Assembly: GCA_028673005.1 (NCBI GenBank)
Contig: CM054113.1
Span: 39,870,117 to 39,934,116, forward strand
Length of the DNA: 64,000 nt
Source: Tanypteryx hageni
Lineage: Eukaryota; Arthropoda; Insecta; Odonata; Petaluridae
Direction of reading: 5' to 3'
This document shows, in pieces, positions 61,062 to 64,000 of the stretch. The position numbers and the translations under genes are program-made. Below the pieces are notes generated by a model. The model did no database searches. It was not told the DNA's origin and was given only the letters and a program-made list of their open reading frames with translations. The first letter of the stretch is position 1, and each line of letters starts with the position of its first letter.

Positions 61062-62878
61062 GTAAGTTTCTTTCTGTTGATAATCACGTATAAATAAATG
61101 GAAATATGATATAAATAAATGGGTGTTCTAAGTGCAATGTTCAATCATTGGGTTCTATAATTGGGACCAACTGCTCGGAAAGCGTGATAAAATCAGTTCT
61201 TTATTATTCTAAGTTAGTTAATTTAGCGTAGCTATCCCGTTTGATCGTTAGCAAACATAGCGAAGTCAGGTTAATGATCAGGGCTGGAAAAATTCAAGAT
61301 GACATGTCGCCATAAGATCCATCTTGGCGCTATTTTTTGCAATGTATTGTGAACTCTGTATAAATATTATGCCGTTTGCAAGTGTAATAAGGTTAAAGAA
61401 GATAGTATCTTTCGTACCATAACGTAAATAATATTAATAGTAATATATTTTGACAGTATTGTGCTGGTTGGCTTTCTCTCCCTGTTTTTGTACGTACATA
61501 TCGCCTTAATAGGGTAACTTAGCTCACTTATCGTTATTTTGAAACCACCTATTCCTACCGGAAAGTGTGATAAAATCAGTTATTTATTATTCTAAGTTAT
61601 ATAAGTTTGCGTAGCTATCCCGTTTGATCGTTAGCAAACAGAACGAAGTCAGCTCAATGATCAGGGCTGGAAAAATTCAGGATGCCATTTTGCCATAAAA
61701 CCTATCTTGGCGCAATGTTTTCCAATTTTATTGTGATCTCTACATAAAAATTATGTCGGCTGGCATGTGTAAGGTTAAAGAAGAGAGTATCTTACGTATA
61801 ATAGTGTAAATAATATCCCCAAACTTTTTACTAGGCTCCAGAACTTAGTTGTTTTGAGTTATACTTCCCCCTAATCCTCGTAGGTAATAATAGCCCTTGC
61901 AAGTGAGTGATTAAAGCTGTATCGTCGCCAGATTTTTTGTGGCGCAGAGTTCCCATCTAGTTGCCAGACTCTTCCAACTCCATCTTGTCCGCTAGGTGAA
62001 TTGCAGGGTAACTTGTAGATGTAGATAGGCCGTGTGCTGTTTACCGCTAACTCTCGTAAATAGAAAACGAACTGAGTGCTCTTCATTCAGCCGCCAATTC
62101 TCTTGCCTTAGCAATGAAAGTGACGTCACGCCAGGGGAAGACGCTTCAGTGTCCAGCCTTAAAAAATAAATGACTTCGTTTTGGTTTCCCCCCGGAGAAG
62201 ATGAGGCAGTTGAGAGGCTTTGACCATTTGTTCTTGTAAATAGCCGGTCCCGGGTGTTTTTATCCTAAATGAATGGCTTAAAAATGTATATTTTGACCAG
62301 ATACCGTGCGCTCGATGATATTAATATTTCGTTAAATATATCTATGAATTTAATTTGTGGAAAGCCATGGTAGAATTTGATTTTTAACGTATTACTATTA
62401 GAATGTGATGAATATAGAAATTTTTTGGGCAAGCGTTATTTCTCGCGGCATATAAATTAGGCACATTCAAGAATATATTCCGCTTTATTCATCCATGAAT
62501 GGTCTAAAAACGTTCCATCGATTTTCGTAATTTTTTGACGAAAACGTTTTAACATTTAACTATATAGATGCTGTCTGCGAGAGACCGCCTAAATTATAGT
62601 GTCAAATTACCGCCTAGTTTATATTTTACAAACAAAGTGAATATAATTTTTTTATTACTTAACCCATGGCATTATTTAACGTGGAGAACCAAATTGTAGA
62701 TGTAGATATTGAAATAATCATAATAAATTAATAAACAGTGGCGGTCTGGAAGACCGCACCACAGATACGTGTTCGTAATTTCACTGCAGTAGTTAAATGT
62801 TTAATATGGTACGGAGGGTGTAATAACGGTCGAAGTACTATGAAGTGTCGTTTCACCCGCTCCACTCTTCCTCTTCAG
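61062..62878 (+). other. Intron between candidate first exon and carrier exon (unit 3)
   Basis: Same content as 5371-7188, including the ~260-bp direct repeat pair. No additional feature seen. Confidence 0.5.
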
Positions 62879-63037
62879 TATCTCGACATCGGGGAGGATA
62901 TGAACGTACCAGATGATTTCACATCGGCGGATATGAATTCTGGTATGTGGTGGCGACATCTGGTAGCAGGTGGCATCGCCGGAGGCGTATCCCGTACCTG
63001 CACCGCACCTTTGGATCGACTCAAAGTGTTCCAACAA
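62879..63037 (+). CDS. SCaMC: SCaMC carrier exon 1 (unit 3; rest beyond window)
   Basis: 53 codons identical to the other units, while bases just after the donor differ (for example ggtcggggtc to ggtctgggtc). The acceptor is cttcag and the donor gtaagt. The remaining four exons would lie past 64000. Confidence 0.92.
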
Positions 63038-64000
63038 GTAAGTCTAGACGTAGAAAAACTGGTCTGGGTCAATCCCACCCCGCTATATCCTGAAGTGGTA
63101 TTAAACCCCCACCCAACCTTCCTCCATTATGCTTCGATTATTCGGGGTTGGGTTTTGGCCGCGTGGCGTTAGAGGGTGTCAAGTGAAGAGGCGATCATTC
63201 AGACGGAGCCATTTTTTATGGAGCGACGTCGCCGTATGATGGAAGTGGTGAAGGGAAGGAGGCAGGTGGAAAGGATATGAAACGGTTACTATTTCTTCCG
63301 TTCCCTCTGTACTTCACTCTCGGTAAGACCGGGATCTGCCTCATTTTCCTTCGCATTTCCTTACTGCCGCGAATATAATTTTTCCCCGTTTTGTAAAATA
63401 TTAATGGGAGTTTGCGTGTACATAGTCGAGTCTATGAGTAAAGCAAGTAAATGGCAAGTAGTAATAATGAAAAAATTAACCGCAAAAAATAATAAGCTGG
63501 GTTCTCTTTTTGTCCTGTTAAAAATATTATTGCCGGTTTTGGTAGAGGGGTGGTTAGCGTGTCTGGCTCCCAATGCTCGTGGGTTCGAATCCTGCCGACA
63601 GAATGGTTGTACGTGATCGTCTTTGTTATCGATATTTTGTCCATTATATAAGTCCTGGAAAAGCCGTTCCTGAAATAGTTTAAATAAATGAACTATAGAA
63701 AATTACACACGGTATAACTCGGTTATAAAGAGGATTCGGAAGCTCGAAAGTTTTGTTCGTTGTGTCCTAGAAGATGTTAGCATGATATATAGAGACTGAA
63801 TGGAAAACTCGCTCTATATACGACAGGTATTATTCAAATTAATAATTCAGAAATTTCCGGCATTTACTCGCTTACTTTCAGTATTGTAATATATGCATAT
63901 ACATGGGTCCCCTTTTTCGGATTTGGTCCCACTGTGCGTTGGGTGACTTGCCGATCCGCAATCCCTTCCACGTGACATTCTAATTTCCACCGATTGCTTC
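63038..64000 (+). other. Start of the large carrier intron (unit 3, cut by window end)
   Basis: Starts gtaagt and carries the SINE fragment at 63540-63610. The window ends before the foldback and the other exons. Confidence 0.8.
63540..63610 (+). repeat. tRNA-headed SINE fragment (unit 3)
   Basis: Copy of the unit 1 SINE fragment, with A-box- and B-box-like sequences unchanged. Confidence 0.65.

Larger units (their letters stand above)
55275..64000 (+). repeat. Tandem segmental repeat, unit 3 (partial)
   Basis: Third copy, cut by the window end at the point matching position 8310 of unit 1. Its first ~2 kb is the most divergent part of the array: several point changes within the first 100 bases, a 429-bp stretch (55736-56164) absent from units 1 and 2, and loss of the AT-rich run found at 1700-1733. 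After about 57500 the match to the other units is again near-perfect. Confidence 0.95.

Overview
The window reads as nuclear DNA of an arthropod, probably an insect (inference from the retroelement families, GT-AG introns, AT-rich non-coding DNA and the insect-like wording of the one recognisable host gene; the species cannot be named from sequence alone). It contains no bacterial or viral gene organisation and no CRISPR array.

The dominant structure is a head-to-tail tandem array of a ~27.6 kb unit: unit 1 = 1-27628, unit 2 = 27629-55274, unit 3 = 55275-64000 (cut by the window end, covering about the first 8.3 kb of the unit). Units 1 and 2 are almost identical over their first ~19 kb and visibly more different in their last ~8 kb. 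Unit 3 differs most in its first ~2 kb, where it carries 429 bp that the others lack. This is either a real recent segmental duplication or haplotypes wrongly joined in tandem by an assembler.

Each unit holds the 3' part of a mitochondrial ATP-Mg/Pi carrier gene of the SCaMC (SLC25A23/24/25) family: five in-frame exons, + strand, encoding the complete six-helix carrier domain (304 codons in units 1 and 2; only the first exon in unit 3). The EF-hand exons typical of the family were not found. A 26-codon exon about 1.8 kb upstream, starting with ATG and ending in a phase-0 gtaagt donor, joins in frame to the first carrier exon, so every unit could encode an EF-hand-less short carrier.

Directly after the stop codon, an ~8.1 kb nest of mobile DNA sits in the carrier 3'UTR, flanked by a 14-bp target duplication. 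It is a Penelope-like element in classical arrangement (inverted 5' tail piece, 5'-truncated copy with GIY-YIG endonuclease, then a second copy with RT and GIY-YIG). A jockey-type non-LTR element (9-bp target duplication) is nested in the first copy. A 1.67-kb insert splits the YVDD codons of the RT (8-bp near-identical duplication) and looks like a tiny multi-exon gene for a ~62-residue single-pass membrane protein. A hammerhead-ribozyme-like fold lies in the first Penelope tail.

The rest of each unit is AT-rich non-coding DNA with smaller elements: a remnant of a second Penelope-like RT, a ~260-bp direct repeat, tRNA-headed SINE pieces, a TTAA-flanked piggyBac-type MITE and other foldbacks in introns, a ~180-bp polypyrimidine tract, and a pair of inverted hAT-like elements near the unit end that carry remnants resembling a transposase C-terminus. 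Working model: one carrier locus was loaded with nested transposons and then the whole block was amplified in tandem.
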